Origin: JL08 sp039969355
Lineage (GTDB): Bacteria > Pseudomonadota > Alphaproteobacteria > Rhodobacterales > Rhodobacteraceae
Assembly (NCBI GenBank): GCA_039969355.1
Contig: JBDVOA010000028.1
Span: 62,001-126,000 of the forward strand
Length of the DNA stretch: 64,000 nucleotides
Direction of reading: 5' to 3'
The notes under the pieces were generated by a model. It did no database searches, was not told the origin of the DNA, and saw only the letters and a program-made list of their open reading frames with translations. Of this stretch, positions 35,783 to 45,144 are shown piece after piece. The position numbers and the translations under genes were made by a program. Numbering within the stretch: position 1 is the first letter of the stretch; every line of letters starts with the position of its first letter.

Positions 35783-36766
35783 CTATGACTCTCCTGTCTG
35801 CATTAACATCTGCTTCCAAATCGAAACATGATCAAACAGCGTCCACTCCCGGCGCAGACCGTGGGGGCCAAACTCGGCATGGGTAAACCCCATCACATAA
35901 ACGTCCGCCCCAGTCGGCCGGCCGAACATGCCCCATCCGTCATGTTTCCCGTGCAGGCCCCAACGGATTGCGGCACGGGGTGATAACATCGTATCAGCGC
36001 GTCCAATCTGATGCTCGATCGTAAACTTGGCATTTGGGAAAGACGCGCGAAGGCCCATCCAAAGCTGTTCGGTATCTGCCCAGGAGTGCACTGTTGTGGA
36101 CGCCGGATGTTCTGTCTGCACAGCCCGATCATATTCAGAACGGATCACGGCGAAATCCTTGTCCATCATCCGGGTCAGAATATCAGCCATACGTTGACCC
36201 CATTCATTGTCATTGCCACGTCCCTTGTAGGGGCCGTCAACGTCGATCGCAGGGCTGAAAGGTTTTACGCAATTCTCTGGTCCGCCTTCACGGGCAATCA
36301 GGTCCCGGGCGAAAGTTTTAGTATCCATACCAAGCTGTTTTACGATGCCCGCCGTGTCACGGATCAGCCATTCATCATTGATCTGGTCATTTATTGCGGC
36401 ACAATCGGCTACGGCGCGGATCACAAACCGTTTGCCGGTCGCCGGACCGAAATAACCGCCTCCCTTGTGAGTGCCCATCGTCAAAAGCCTGTGTGAAGAC
36501 AAGAACCCTTCATCTTCATTTCCGGACCATATCACATCCTCGCCGGTCAACTCGCGGTCCGGAAACTCGGCCAATGTGGCCAATGTCCCATTCATAGTCC
36601 GCTGATTGCCTATGGAAACGCCTTCAGGGAAGCGCATTGGGATGTCGTCGGCGTAATAGTGGTTCAAGGTTGCGATCCCACGGTCTTCCCAGATTTCGCG
36701 CGTAATCTTGAGAATGTAGTCCGGAAAGTCGGCAAATTTTGGGTCAAACCCCTTCATGTGGTCCAT
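35783..36766 (-). CDS. Two-domain NTF2/SnoaL-like protein (A)
   Basis: A 327-residue protein made of two SnoaL/NTF2-type domains. In the first, YYADDIPMRFPEGVSIGNQ and GGGYFGPATGKRFVIRAVADC; in the second, WMGLRASFPNAKFTIEHQIGR and WGMFGRPTGADVYVMGFTHAEF. NTF2-fold proteins act as cyclases, isomerases, dehydratases or binding proteins, and motif alone does not choose. The start (ATG 36766 or 36757) overlaps the LacI gene end. It is the most divergent of the family members in this locus. Confidence 0.8.
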   Translation of the reverse strand: MDHMKGFDPKFADFPDYILKITREIWEDRGIATLNHYYADDIPMRFPEGVSIGNQRTMNGTLATLAEFPDRELTGEDVIWSGNEDEGFLSSHRLLTMGTHKGGGYFGPATGKRFVIRAVADCAAINDQINDEWLIRDTAGIVKQLGMDTKTFARDLIAREGGPENCVKPFSPAIDVDGPYKGRGNDNEWGQRMADILTRMMDKDFAVIRSEYDRAVQTEHPASTTVHSWADTEQLWMGLRASFPNAKFTIEHQIGRADTMLSPRAAIRWGLHGKHDGWGMFGRPTGADVYVMGFTHAEFGPHGLRREWTLFDHVSIWKQMLMQTGES

Positions 36767-37773
36767 CCTTCAGGTATTCGAGCAGATCCGCGCAAGATCA
36801 ACGGACCGTCAATGGCAATGCGGCGGGTTTCAGTAGTGTTGTTTTCGATCTGGTCGAGCAAAATCTCGACTGTGTTCGCGACCATGCGATTGGCAGGCTG
36901 ACGGACTGTCGTCAGGCTGTATGCCGGCCAGTTGGCCGCTGGCACGTCGTCGAAACCCACAACCGAGACATCCTCGGGTACTTTCAGGCCAAGTTCGAAC
37001 CTAAGAGTATCCATAACGGAAACAGCCATGTGATCGTTGGCAACGAACACGGCGTCTGGCGGATCAGAGCTAAATAACTTGCGAGTAGCACTTGCTGCTT
37101 TTTCCATGGTGAATTCACCTTCTGCCCGTGAATGCAGGGCAACGCCCGCCTCAGCCAGCGCGGCGACAAATCCTGCTTCGCGGTCACGTTGAGTCGATGC
37201 ACCTTCCCACCCGGCGATATGCCCAATTTTGCGATGCCCGGCAGCCAAAAGAAACTCGGCCACTTTGCGCCCGCCTGCATAGTTATCCGAAGTCACGGCA
37301 GACATGTTCGGATCGTCTTGGCTTCGATTGAAAAGCACCATCGGCACCCCTGCAGCGCGACACCGCTCTGACAGGTCCGATGACAATGCGACGGAGGCTG
37401 CAATAATCCCATCGACCTGATAATCAAGGATTTCTTCGACAACTGTATCAATGTTTCCAGCAGTCTGCTCCGCCATAAAAATCAGCACGTGATAACCGCG
37501 CTTTTGCAATTCGTTCGATAGCTTTTCCAGCGCTTCGGGATAAAACTGGTTCTCAAGGTAGGCAACGACCAAACCGATAATGCGGCTTTTGCCTGATACC
37601 ATTGCGCGGGCCAAGACGTTGGGACGATACCCCAATTCGGACGCAGCTTTGCGGACTTTCTCAACGGTTTTCTTTGATGCGGACGCACCGGGGGTGAAAG
37701 TTCGCGAAACGGCAGACTGGCTGACACCCGCTCGTTCAGCAACTTCTGACGAGGTGACACGGTTTTTGCTCAT
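36754..37773 (-). CDS. LacI-family transcriptional regulator
   Basis: A 339-residue repressor. The helix-turn-helix is VTSSEVAERAGVSQSAVSRTFTP at the N-terminus, the hinge helix RPNVLARAMVSGKS, and a sugar-binding-protein-like domain follows (GLVVAYLENQFYPEAL, DAVFVANDHMAVSVMDTL, VSVVGFDDVP). ATG 37773 overlaps the SDR stop (ATGA). It is encoded inside the operon it probably controls. The palindromes at 46226-46298 upstream of the transporter genes are likely its operators. The effector is presumably the imported solute or an intermediate. Confidence 0.92.
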   Translation of the reverse strand: MSKNRVTSSEVAERAGVSQSAVSRTFTPGASASKKTVEKVRKAASELGYRPNVLARAMVSGKSRIIGLVVAYLENQFYPEALEKLSNELQKRGYHVLIFMAEQTAGNIDTVVEEILDYQVDGIIAASVALSSDLSERCRAAGVPMVLFNRSQDDPNMSAVTSDNYAGGRKVAEFLLAAGHRKIGHIAGWEGASTQRDREAGFVAALAEAGVALHSRAEGEFTMEKAASATRKLFSSDPPDAVFVANDHMAVSVMDTLRFELGLKVPEDVSVVGFDDVPAANWPAYSLTTVRQPANRMVANTVEILLDQIENNTTETRRIAIDGPLILRGSARIPEGWTT

Positions 37774-38534
37774 TCCGCTGTCCATCCACCGTCAATTGTC
37801 AGGGCCGTCCCGGTAACCAATGATGAAGCGTCCGAGGCCAAGTAAGTCACCGCCCCCATGATATCTTCCACCTTGCCAACGCGGCCCAACTTGATCTTGT
37901 CTTCGATCCAGGCGCGCTTGTCCGGCTGTTCGAAAGTCGCGCGCGTCAGATCGGTCAGAATGAATGTCGGACAAATCGTGTTGACACGAATTCCTGCCTT
38001 TCCCCACTCGATAGCCATCGACTTGGTAAAGCCCTCAACCGCATGTTTTGTCGCACAGTAAACAGCCCGATCTACCCCGCCCACATGGGCCATCTGAGAC
38101 GATATGTTTATGAGACTTCCAGGTTTCCCAGCCTTTAATAATCCTTTGGCCACTGCCTGCGTTAAGAAATACGCGCCCTTGATGTTGAGGTTTGCGACAA
38201 CATCAAAATCGCCTTCCGCAGTCTCACTGGCAGGGCTATGGCGCGCTGATCCGGCAGAGTTCACGAGGATATCGAAGGGCCCGGATTGGGCAACCACGCT
38301 TTGCGTCGCAGCGGTCTCTGCAACATCGATTTGCAAGGCCTGCGCGATCATACCCTCGCCTTGCATTTCAGCGGCCAGCGACTCCAAAGCGTCTGCACGA
38401 CGAGCCGCCAAGGTCACGTTGGCCCCTGCTTCACCCAATGCAACAGCGCAGGCCAGCCCGATGCCCGAACTGGCCCCCGCGACCAAAGCACTCTTACCAT
38501 CCAACCGAAAGGAAGGAGTCCTAGGAAGGATCAT
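37770..38534 (-). CDS. SDR-family oxidoreductase
   Basis: A 254-residue classical SDR. It has the nucleotide loop AGASSGIG, NSAG, the active-site Ser in NISSQMA and YCATK, and closes with TIDGGWTAE. ATG 38534 lies within the end of the preceding NTF2-like gene, overlapping it by 14 bases. It probably oxidises or reduces a hydroxyl group in the pathway of this locus, gluconate 5-dehydrogenase-like enzymes being the nearest group I recognise. Confidence 0.88.
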   Translation of the reverse strand: MILPRTPSFRLDGKSALVAGASSGIGLACAVALGEAGANVTLAARRADALESLAAEMQGEGMIAQALQIDVAETAATQSVVAQSGPFDILVNSAGSARHSPASETAEGDFDVVANLNIKGAYFLTQAVAKGLLKAGKPGSLINISSQMAHVGGVDRAVYCATKHAVEGFTKSMAIEWGKAGIRVNTICPTFILTDLTRATFEQPDKRAWIEDKIKLGRVGKVEDIMGAVTYLASDASSLVTGTALTIDGGWTAE

Positions 38535-39576
38535 TAGCTGCTCCAATCGGTATGGGTATGGATCTTGGGGCGAGCGCCTTATTGAATTCCCGCATTCGGG
38601 CAAACACATCTACCCCCAACTGAGCATAGACGTCCAGAAGGTCGACCAACACCCAGTTTTCGCGAATGCGGTTTTCTTCCACCCGCCAAAAATCAAGGCT
38701 ACACATGGTGATCTTTTTCCCCGAAGGCGCAATGCCAAGCCAGCCACCGCCAGTCGCGGTCATCTGCATATTGGGCCAGCCCGTTACGGCGACGAAATTT
38801 CCCTCTGAGAAGAAATGAGATTCCAAGGTGCCAGTTGTGCCGCCTTTGCGATCTGGAAAGGCATTCAAGAAGGGTATCTGGTGCCAGTTGCGAAACCCGG
38901 AAATGCCACGCGCCGTGCCGATACCGGCAGGCCCGTACCAGTTCATACGCGGATGCCAGAACCGCTCGGCCTGCATAATCTCTGGCCCACCCTCCGATGG
39001 GTGCCGTGAAAGTTGGGTCAGCATATCAATAACAAGGCTTTGGCTGGGCAGGCTAAGTTGCCCGTCACCATCGGACAGCCCATCCTGCGACATTGGCCCT
39101 GGAACGCAAATCTCGCGCCCCAAACTTGGCGCCATCGGCCATGCGGAAGCTTGCATCATCAATTCCGGCAAATCCCAAATCGCCTGGACTTCCATCACAT
39201 GGTCTCTGTCAAAGCGATAAAACTCGTGAAACCGCATATGGGCAAGATGGCCGGTTGGTGGAATTTCCAGAAAAGGAGCCGTGAATGTGCCCACATAGTG
39301 CCCCATGCAGCCAACCCAATTTATGTCGTTTTGATCGGCCCCCGCCACGACGATAATATCGCGGCGCTCAAGGTCGGGCATGGCCTGCAACAATGGAGCG
39401 TAGGCACAGTCAAAGAAATCGCGCCCGGAAATGGTGCCCATTGGATGAGACAGCCGTACAACAGCCTCATCACACAATATCGCCGATATGGCCGTACGGA
39501 CTTCCGTCTCTTCAAACTCCGACATTGCCCGCCTAAGCGGTTCCAGCCGTTGCTTTGTCTGAGCGGCTGCGGTCAT
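38521..39576 (-). CDS. Two-domain NTF2/SnoaL-like protein (B)
   Basis: A 351-residue tandem SnoaL-like protein. The N-domain contains GCMGHYVGTFTAPFLEIPPTGHLAHMRFHEFYRFD. The C-domain contains MNWYGPAGIGTARGISGFRNWH and LGIAPSGKKITMCSLDFWRV, then ENWVLVDLLDVYAQLGVDVF. Its ATG overlaps the HpsN-like stop (TAATG). It shares layout with protein E (46328-47365) and its C-domain with protein C (40900-41427), showing family expansion. Likely a cyclase, isomerase or dehydratase in the pathway. Confidence 0.82.
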   Translation of the reverse strand: MTAAAQTKQRLEPLRRAMSEFEETEVRTAISAILCDEAVVRLSHPMGTISGRDFFDCAYAPLLQAMPDLERRDIIVVAGADQNDINWVGCMGHYVGTFTAPFLEIPPTGHLAHMRFHEFYRFDRDHVMEVQAIWDLPELMMQASAWPMAPSLGREICVPGPMSQDGLSDGDGQLSLPSQSLVIDMLTQLSRHPSEGGPEIMQAERFWHPRMNWYGPAGIGTARGISGFRNWHQIPFLNAFPDRKGGTTGTLESHFFSEGNFVAVTGWPNMQMTATGGGWLGIAPSGKKITMCSLDFWRVEENRIRENWVLVDLLDVYAQLGVDVFARMREFNKALAPRSIPIPIGAANDPS

Positions 39577-40886
39577 TACTTGGCGGCCCCTCCGTACGGC
39601 ACGTTCTGCCCACCGTAGCGACGAACGCGCAGATTGCACTGTTCGGCGTGACCGACGAACCCTTCCAGCAGGCAAAGCCGCGAGCCGTAGGCGCCAATCT
39701 TTGCGGCGGCCTCATCCGTAGTGATTTTTTGATAGCTGTGGGTTTTCAGGTATTTACCCACCCAAAGCCCTCCAGTATAGCGACCGGCCTTCTTGGTCGG
39801 TAGCGTGTGGTTGGTACCAATCACCTTGTCGCCATTGGAGACGTTAGTGCGCGCGCCGAGGAAGAGGGCGCCATAACAAGTCATATTTTCGAGGAACCAG
39901 TCATCGCGGTCTGTCATCACTTGCACATGTTCAGAGGCGATTTCGTCCGCAACTTCCAACATTTCATCGTAGGTATCACACAGGATAACCTCGCCATAGT
40001 CCTCCCAACTCACACGGGCTGTGTCGGCAGTGGGCAAAATCTTAAGTATTCGATCGATTTCAGAGAGAGTTTCGCTTGCCAGTCTGTGCGAATTGGTGAC
40101 CAGCACAGCGGGAGAGTTATAGCCGTGTTCGGCCTGCCCCAGCAAATCGGTCGCACACAATTCGGCGTCCACAGTTTCGTCTGCAATCACCATGGTTTCG
40201 GTTGGGCCTGCAAAAAGATCAATGCCGACCCGGCCAAAAAGCTGCCTCTTGGCCTCGGCCACAAAGGCGTTGCCCGGGCCGACCAGCAGATGAACGGAAT
40301 CAATGCTTTCCGTACCAAGGGCCATGGCGCCAACAGCCTGAATGCCACCCAAAACGTAAATCTCATGTGCACCACCCAGATGCATTGCCGCGATCACAGC
40401 CGGGTTGGGTTGGCCGTGGAACGGCGGCGTACAAGCGATGATGCGAGGCACGCCAGCGACCTTGGCCGTTGCAACCGACATATGGGCTGAGGCGACCATC
40501 GGGAACTTTCCGCCGGGCACATAGCAACCGACCGACTGTACCGGTATGTTCTTGTGGCCAAGGATGACACCCGGCATGGTTTCGACTTCTACGTCAAGCA
40601 TGCTGTCACGTTGGGCCTGAGCAAAATTGACGACCTGAGTTTGGGCGAATTTGATGTCTTCCAACTCACGCGGACTGACTTTCGCGATCAACGCATCAAT
40701 TTCGCCCTGAGACAGGCGGTAACTTTCACGATCATAGCTGTCGAACTTCACCGCCAGTTCACGAACAGCTATATCGCCACGGGTCTCGATATTTTTCAAT
40801 GTCGCAGCGACAACAGCAGCTGTCTTTGCATCATCATCGGCACGGTCTGCGGCGGGTTTTCCTCGCTTGAGGTGTTTGATTGTCAT
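39576..40886 (-). CDS. HisD-family dehydrogenase (sulfopropanediol 3-dehydrogenase HpsN-like)
   Basis: A 436-residue histidinol-dehydrogenase homologue. The metal and catalytic positions are kept: LGQAEHGYNSP, EIASEHVQVM, DKVIGTNHTLPT and EGFVGHAEQCNLRVRRYGG. The text GHKNIPVQSVGCYVPGGKFPMVASAHMSV closely resembles HpsN, which oxidises 2,3-dihydroxypropane-1-sulfonate to sulfolactate. No hpsO/hpsP or sulfolyase genes are seen here, so the substrate may be another vicinal diol or amino alcohol. ATG 40886 follows AGGAAGT. Confidence 0.87.
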   Translation of the reverse strand: MTIKHLKRGKPAADRADDDAKTAAVVAATLKNIETRGDIAVRELAVKFDSYDRESYRLSQGEIDALIAKVSPRELEDIKFAQTQVVNFAQAQRDSMLDVEVETMPGVILGHKNIPVQSVGCYVPGGKFPMVASAHMSVATAKVAGVPRIIACTPPFHGQPNPAVIAAMHLGGAHEIYVLGGIQAVGAMALGTESIDSVHLLVGPGNAFVAEAKRQLFGRVGIDLFAGPTETMVIADETVDAELCATDLLGQAEHGYNSPAVLVTNSHRLASETLSEIDRILKILPTADTARVSWEDYGEVILCDTYDEMLEVADEIASEHVQVMTDRDDWFLENMTCYGALFLGARTNVSNGDKVIGTNHTLPTKKAGRYTGGLWVGKYLKTHSYQKITTDEAAAKIGAYGSRLCLLEGFVGHAEQCNLRVRRYGGQNVPYGGAAK

Positions 40887-40899
40887 TTTACTTCCTATT

Positions 40900-41427
40900 T
40901 TATAATGGCTTCGGGGCTTTTCGATCACCCCGATCATAGGCTTCCCAGCCTTCGCCATTGAACACATCAACGCCTAACTGTGCGGCAACGTGTGCAAAAT
41001 CGACGTTCACCCAATTGTCAGAGATCTTACCGTCGACCACTTTCCAGAAATCCATGTAGCGGATCTCTATACGCTTTCCGGTTGGAGCGATGCCAAGAAA
41101 CTCGCCCGAATGGGTTGCTTCCTGTCGGCCAAACGCAGCCGCCCATTCGCCCATATAAAGGCGCGCCTCATCAATGCAGGTCTTGTCAGAAAATGCCGCT
41201 TGGAAAGGACGCTGCCAGTTGTTCTGGAATTCCGATAGGCCAGTTTTTGTCCCGCACCCTTGGTTTCCGATCCACCGAAACCCCTCATTGAAGAACTCTC
41301 CGATATCGTCGATGCGATGATCATTGAGGCCATCGACCATAGTTTCGATCACGCGTCGCGTGTCTTCAGTTTTTGACATATCCGTATCGCGTGTGAGTGC
41401 CGCTTGTTCTGGACGGGAACCTTTCAT
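40900..41427 (-). CDS. Single-domain NTF2/SnoaL-like protein (C)
   Basis: A 175-residue SnoaL-like protein equivalent to the second domain of proteins B and E: FQNNWQRPFQAAFSD, GEFLGIAPTGKRIEIRYMDFWKVVDG, DNWVNVDFAHVAAQLGVDVF. ATG 41427 overlaps the stop of the upstream domain-1-like gene (ATGA); a later ATG at 41379 is possible. The pair looks like a two-domain protein split into two coupled genes. Confidence 0.8.
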   Translation of the reverse strand: MKGSRPEQAALTRDTDMSKTEDTRRVIETMVDGLNDHRIDDIGEFFNEGFRWIGNQGCGTKTGLSEFQNNWQRPFQAAFSDKTCIDEARLYMGEWAAAFGRQEATHSGEFLGIAPTGKRIEIRYMDFWKVVDGKISDNWVNVDFAHVAAQLGVDVFNGEGWEAYDRGDRKAPKPL

Positions 41428-41843
41428 GCGCAATCCTCCGAAATAATACTGCATGACCGGTATCCGATCATCATGGACGGTGCGTTGGTGTTTGCGTATG
41501 TGATTGCTGCCATGATTGAGACATCTGCCACCCAAAGTCCTCTGACACCTCGCGCCGGAAGACGGGGTGTGACAAGAGAGGGCACCCAGTCACCGCCTTC
41601 GTATCTACCATCAATGGAGATGTAATCGCTGCGTCGCAGATGTCCGAACGCCCGGTGCAGATGAGTCAGGAAATCGGCGACATACGTTGCCGCACCGGAC
41701 ATGCAATTGAACGGATCAAAAATGTTGATCTGCGCTTTTGGATCGAAAAAGCGGTCAACCGCGATGGCAAAAGCATTCGCTGACGAGTTGCGAAGTGCCT
41801 CGCAATAAGTGCCTAGTGCATCTTTTTCCGGAACTCTCGACAC
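41424..41843 (-). CDS. Truncated NTF2/SnoaL-like domain (D)
   Basis: A 139-residue protein resembling the first half of an N-terminal SnoaL domain (FFDPKAQINIFDPFNCMSGAATYVADFLTHLHRAFGHLRRSDYISIDGRYEGGDWV). After about residue 90 it departs from the family: the expected GIPPTG strand and the following hydrophobic strands are missing. The remaining residues (LPARGVRGLWVADVSIMAA onward) do not match. It could be a degenerate or new-function variant. Four bases downstream of the malG-like permease gene and translationally coupled to gene C. Confidence 0.65.
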   Translation of the reverse strand: MSRVPEKDALGTYCEALRNSSANAFAIAVDRFFDPKAQINIFDPFNCMSGAATYVADFLTHLHRAFGHLRRSDYISIDGRYEGGDWVPSLVTPRLPARGVRGLWVADVSIMAAITYANTNAPSMMIGYRSCSIISEDCA

Positions 41844-41847
41844 TGTG

Positions 41848-42729
41848 CTACCCCTTCACAGCACCTGCAGTCAGGCCACCAACGATTTGGCGTTGGAAGA
41901 ACAGGACCATAAGAAAAAGAGGTGCCGTAATCGAGACGACAGAAGACACCGCAAACATCACGTTGCCTTTGGTTTGGGTCGTGCCAAGGAAGCTTGCAAC
42001 CTTGGGGATCATGGTTTGATTTTCTTTGGACAGCAGTAAGGTCGTCACTGCGAAGTCGTTATAAGCGAGCAAAAACGAAAACAGCCCTGTTGTGATAACG
42101 CCCGGCCACATGACCGGAATGATCACATTGCGAAAAGCCTGAAAGCGTGTGCAGCCGTCGACCATCGCGCTTTCGTCCAGTTCTGCCGGGATGTTCTTGA
42201 AAAAGGAATGAAGCATCCAAAGAGTAAAAGGTTGATTGATGGCAACCAACACAATGATTGTTGTCGCAGTGTGCCCCCACAGGTTCCACTGGAAGAACAC
42301 CGGCAGATAACCTGAGACGAGCGTAATTGGCGGCATCGCCCGAAAGATCAACGCCGCAAGTAGGAACCAGAACGCGTAACGATATGTGGACCGCGCCAAC
42401 GCATAGCCGCCAAGTGTCCCCAGGGTCAGCGATATGGTGACAACGAAGAAACAGACAATCAGAGAATTCAATGCCGCACGCCAGAATTCTTCCTGAACCC
42501 AAGCCCCGTAATATCCTTGATCGGTAAAAGTTGCGCCGGTTTCGGCGTTAGTGAGCGTGCCGGTCAGAGCATTGGACCAATCGGCTTTGGAAAAGAAATC
42601 GCCTTCTACTTTGAAAGACCCCCAAAGCGTCCAAAGAAAGGGAAATGCAGCCAATGCCATCCAGAGCGCCAGAACAGTGACGACCAAAAGGGTGATTACA
42701 GCGGGTTGGCGTTGCGCTTTGCTAGACAT
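41848..42729 (-). CDS. Sugar-type ABC permease (MalG/UgpE-like)
   Basis: A 293-residue inner-membrane permease of the carbohydrate uptake (CUT1) family with about six membrane segments. The coupling motif is ESAMVDGCTRFQAFRNVIIPVMWPG (EAAxxDGAxxxxxFxxIxLP pattern). It pairs with the MalF-like permease encoded 7 bases upstream. Part of the importer driving the NTF2-rich catabolic locus. Confidence 0.92.
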   Translation of the reverse strand: MSSKAQRQPAVITLLVVTVLALWMALAAFPFLWTLWGSFKVEGDFFSKADWSNALTGTLTNAETGATFTDQGYYGAWVQEEFWRAALNSLIVCFFVVTISLTLGTLGGYALARSTYRYAFWFLLAALIFRAMPPITLVSGYLPVFFQWNLWGHTATTIIVLVAINQPFTLWMLHSFFKNIPAELDESAMVDGCTRFQAFRNVIIPVMWPGVITTGLFSFLLAYNDFAVTTLLLSKENQTMIPKVASFLGTTQTKGNVMFAVSSVVSITAPLFLMVLFFQRQIVGGLTAGAVKG

Positions 42730-42736
42730 ATTTCAC

Positions 42737-43759
42737 CTACTTCCGATCAAAATCACGCCAGGTGCGAACCAGTACCGGCGATAAAAGGATGGCGACACCG
42801 ATGATGGTCAGGACCGACGTCGCGGCGGCCGAAGACAGTTGTCGGGTCTCCCCACCCAAATCGTTATATATCGCCCAACTCAGCGACGTCGCATGCGCGT
42901 TGGCTGCAAAACTGACGATAGGCTCAAACACCCGGAAGTTATCCATCAGCTGCATCAAAGCGATAAAGGTGGTCAGTGGAAGTAAATGCGGGATAATTAC
43001 ATGTCGGATCTGCAGCCAACGATTGGCACCATCCACCCGCGCGGCTTCCAATGTATCCTGATTGACGGACTGCAAACCCGCATAATAGACGATGAAAGCA
43101 AATGGCGCTGCGTGCCAAACCCCATAGACCATCAGCATGATCCACATCAGCGGTGTGGATGCCTTGATAGACAAGTCAGGATCGCCCGCCAGGTATTGAA
43201 GCGTGGCCCCAAAGATGCCGCGTGCATCCACCATCCAAAACAGTATCAACGCACCGACTAGTGGAGTAATCATCATCGGCAAGAGCGAAAAGAAAATCAG
43301 CGGTCCGCGCAGCATCTTGGCGGCGCTGTTCACCGCAACTGCAATGACAAAACCAAGTATTATCACCAGCGGCGTAACGACGAACGTAAATGTCAGTGTA
43401 AAGCCGATCGCTTTATAAAACGGCAAGTTCAGCATCTGCGATCCGAAATCGCGCCAGCCAGTAGCGTTTCTCCAAGTCTCACCAACTTCATCCACAGCCA
43501 GATGATTGCGATCGAGATATGTTGTAAGACCAGCAAATTGGCCCAAGGGCTTGTCTGCGCGAAGCGCGGCAGTTGCCTCTTGATCGACCCCGGTTGCTTC
43601 ATTGCATCCAAACGGCCCGCAGTTCTCAACCGTAATCAGCACCTGTTCGTGTTCAACGTGAAGCGACTGAATAATTACTGAGATGATTGGAAGAAATATG
43701 AACAACATCATCGCGGCGGCGGAAGGAAGAACAAACCAAAAGAACGACTTATGTTTCAT
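42737..43759 (-). CDS. Sugar-type ABC permease (MalF/UgpA-like)
   Basis: A 340-residue permease. After the first membrane segment (VLPSAAAMMLFIFLPIISVI) it carries a roughly 85-residue periplasmic insertion containing a Cys pair (NCGPFGCNEATG), larger than in UgpA. The coupling loop is LEAARVDGANRWLQIRHVIIPHLLP. It works with the MalG-like subunit and the ATPase at 45145-46194. An 81-base gap separates it from the binding-protein gene. Confidence 0.92.
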   Translation of the reverse strand: MKHKSFFWFVLPSAAAMMLFIFLPIISVIIQSLHVEHEQVLITVENCGPFGCNEATGVDQEATAALRADKPLGQFAGLTTYLDRNHLAVDEVGETWRNATGWRDFGSQMLNLPFYKAIGFTLTFTFVVTPLVIILGFVIAVAVNSAAKMLRGPLIFFSLLPMMITPLVGALILFWMVDARGIFGATLQYLAGDPDLSIKASTPLMWIMLMVYGVWHAAPFAFIVYYAGLQSVNQDTLEAARVDGANRWLQIRHVIIPHLLPLTTFIALMQLMDNFRVFEPIVSFAANAHATSLSWAIYNDLGGETRQLSSAAATSVLTIIGVAILLSPVLVRTWRDFDRK

Positions 43760-43840
43760 TGCCTAGCTCCCTCCCCGGACGCAGATGACCTATTGGAAAA
43801 CCCGGGGCGGCTAGTGCCGCTCCAGGATCGTTCGGTTTCC

Positions 43841-45067
43841 TTACTTAAGGAACCCTTTTTCTTTTGCAGCAGCGGTATACGCGGCTTCTGTGTCGGCCAG
43901 CGTCTGCTCCGCAGACTCCTTACCGAGCAGGAAATCCGCCAGGTTGTCGCCTAAAGCAGTGTGCAGCAAACCGATATACGGCAACATTGGGTATGGCCGG
44001 GTTCCAGCAGCAATGGCGGCGAAGACGCCATCATTCACAGGTGCCGGCGTGTAGCCCTCAATCATCCAGACCGCTTGACTCATCGTTTCGTCATTCAAGA
44101 TAGCCGGGCTGGTGCCGTGCTTCATCGCCAGGAATGTGGCAACCGCATCTTCGTCTGAAATATTTTTGGCAACTGTCCAGCCGTCCCACCACAACGTCGA
44201 AGCCGGGGTCGAGCCTCCACCAACGGTCAACGGGGCACCAACGGTGATGTTAGAATAGACTTGCTCCTCAGCACCTTCAGCATCCATCAGATTACCCATG
44301 CGCGAGCCCCACATATTCATGAGGATGACGTTGCCAGCTTCCATCTCGGCGCCTGTGGCGTTGGAATCATGTGTCAGGAAGTCCGGGTTCATGTATTCGG
44401 TCAGCGCTTTCATCATGTTCAGCGCTGCAACGCCCTGCTCGTTATTGATTGCAACTTCGGCGGAACCCGGAACGAAAAACTCTCCACCAAAGCCCGCATA
44501 CATATTCACAAACTCTTCAGCGAGATTCCAACCGGCCTGATAGGCGCCGCCTACGGGATATTGGCTGATGCCGGCTGCGCGAATTTTTTCTGCTGCCTCC
44601 AGAACCTCTTCGTATGTTTTAGGAACATCTACGCCAATATCGGCCAAAACATCTTTGCGATAGGCAAGTGTCTGGGCGTTCGCCATGAAGGCCACCGCCA
44701 TTACGTTACCACCAATCGTGATCAACTGGTTCTTGGGGATGTCCTGCCCGTATTCAGCCACAAGATCATCAAGTGGGCGGATGACATCTTCGTTCATCAG
44801 CGCGACAACGGAAGAGTTGGCTATGATCGCAGTAGAATATTCCGCAGGATCGCCCTGCATCCCGGCGAGATTGATCTTCTGATGGTCCGCCGTCAGATTT
44901 GACTTCACTTCGCCACCCGTGCAGGCGGCAGCGCCTTTCGCAACCGTGTGAATTGCCGGAAACTCGTTGCCGACAATACTGACATTGCCTTGAATTTCGC
45001 ACTCCGCAAAGGCCGAGGTGGCGGTTATCGACATAGCGCTCGCAAGCGCCATCTTTTTCAGGAACAT
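43841..45067 (-). CDS. Extracellular solute-binding protein family 1 (sugar-type)
   Basis: A 408-residue periplasmic binding protein with signal peptide MFLKKMALASAMSITATSAFAEC. Family 1 traits are AGMQGDPAEYSTAIIANSSVV, QTLAYRKDVLADIGVDVPKTYEEVLEAAEKI, and WWDGWTVAKNISD. ATG 45067 is the real start, preceded by GGGAGAAAGA; the frame is open further upstream without meaning. It determines the ligand of the locus; an oligosaccharide, polyol or sugar acid is typical of this family. Confidence 0.92.
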   Translation of the reverse strand: MFLKKMALASAMSITATSAFAECEIQGNVSIVGNEFPAIHTVAKGAAACTGGEVKSNLTADHQKINLAGMQGDPAEYSTAIIANSSVVALMNEDVIRPLDDLVAEYGQDIPKNQLITIGGNVMAVAFMANAQTLAYRKDVLADIGVDVPKTYEEVLEAAEKIRAAGISQYPVGGAYQAGWNLAEEFVNMYAGFGGEFFVPGSAEVAINNEQGVAALNMMKALTEYMNPDFLTHDSNATGAEMEAGNVILMNMWGSRMGNLMDAEGAEEQVYSNITVGAPLTVGGGSTPASTLWWDGWTVAKNISDEDAVATFLAMKHGTSPAILNDETMSQAVWMIEGYTPAPVNDGVFAAIAAGTRPYPMLPYIGLLHTALGDNLADFLLGKESAEQTLADTEAAYTAAAKEKGFLK

Positions 45068-45144
45068 TTCGTCTTTCTCCCTAGTGGTGGGTGCACCTTC
45101 GAAGTCTGCACCCGTTGGCCCCGCCAAAGCGGGAATTAGAGGTC

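Noticed and set aside
41424..41600. Simple frameshift that would restore a complete NTF2 domain in protein D
   Set aside because: The other two frames were read and neither gives the expected GIPPTG strand or the following hydrophobic strands, so a single-base error does not explain the difference.
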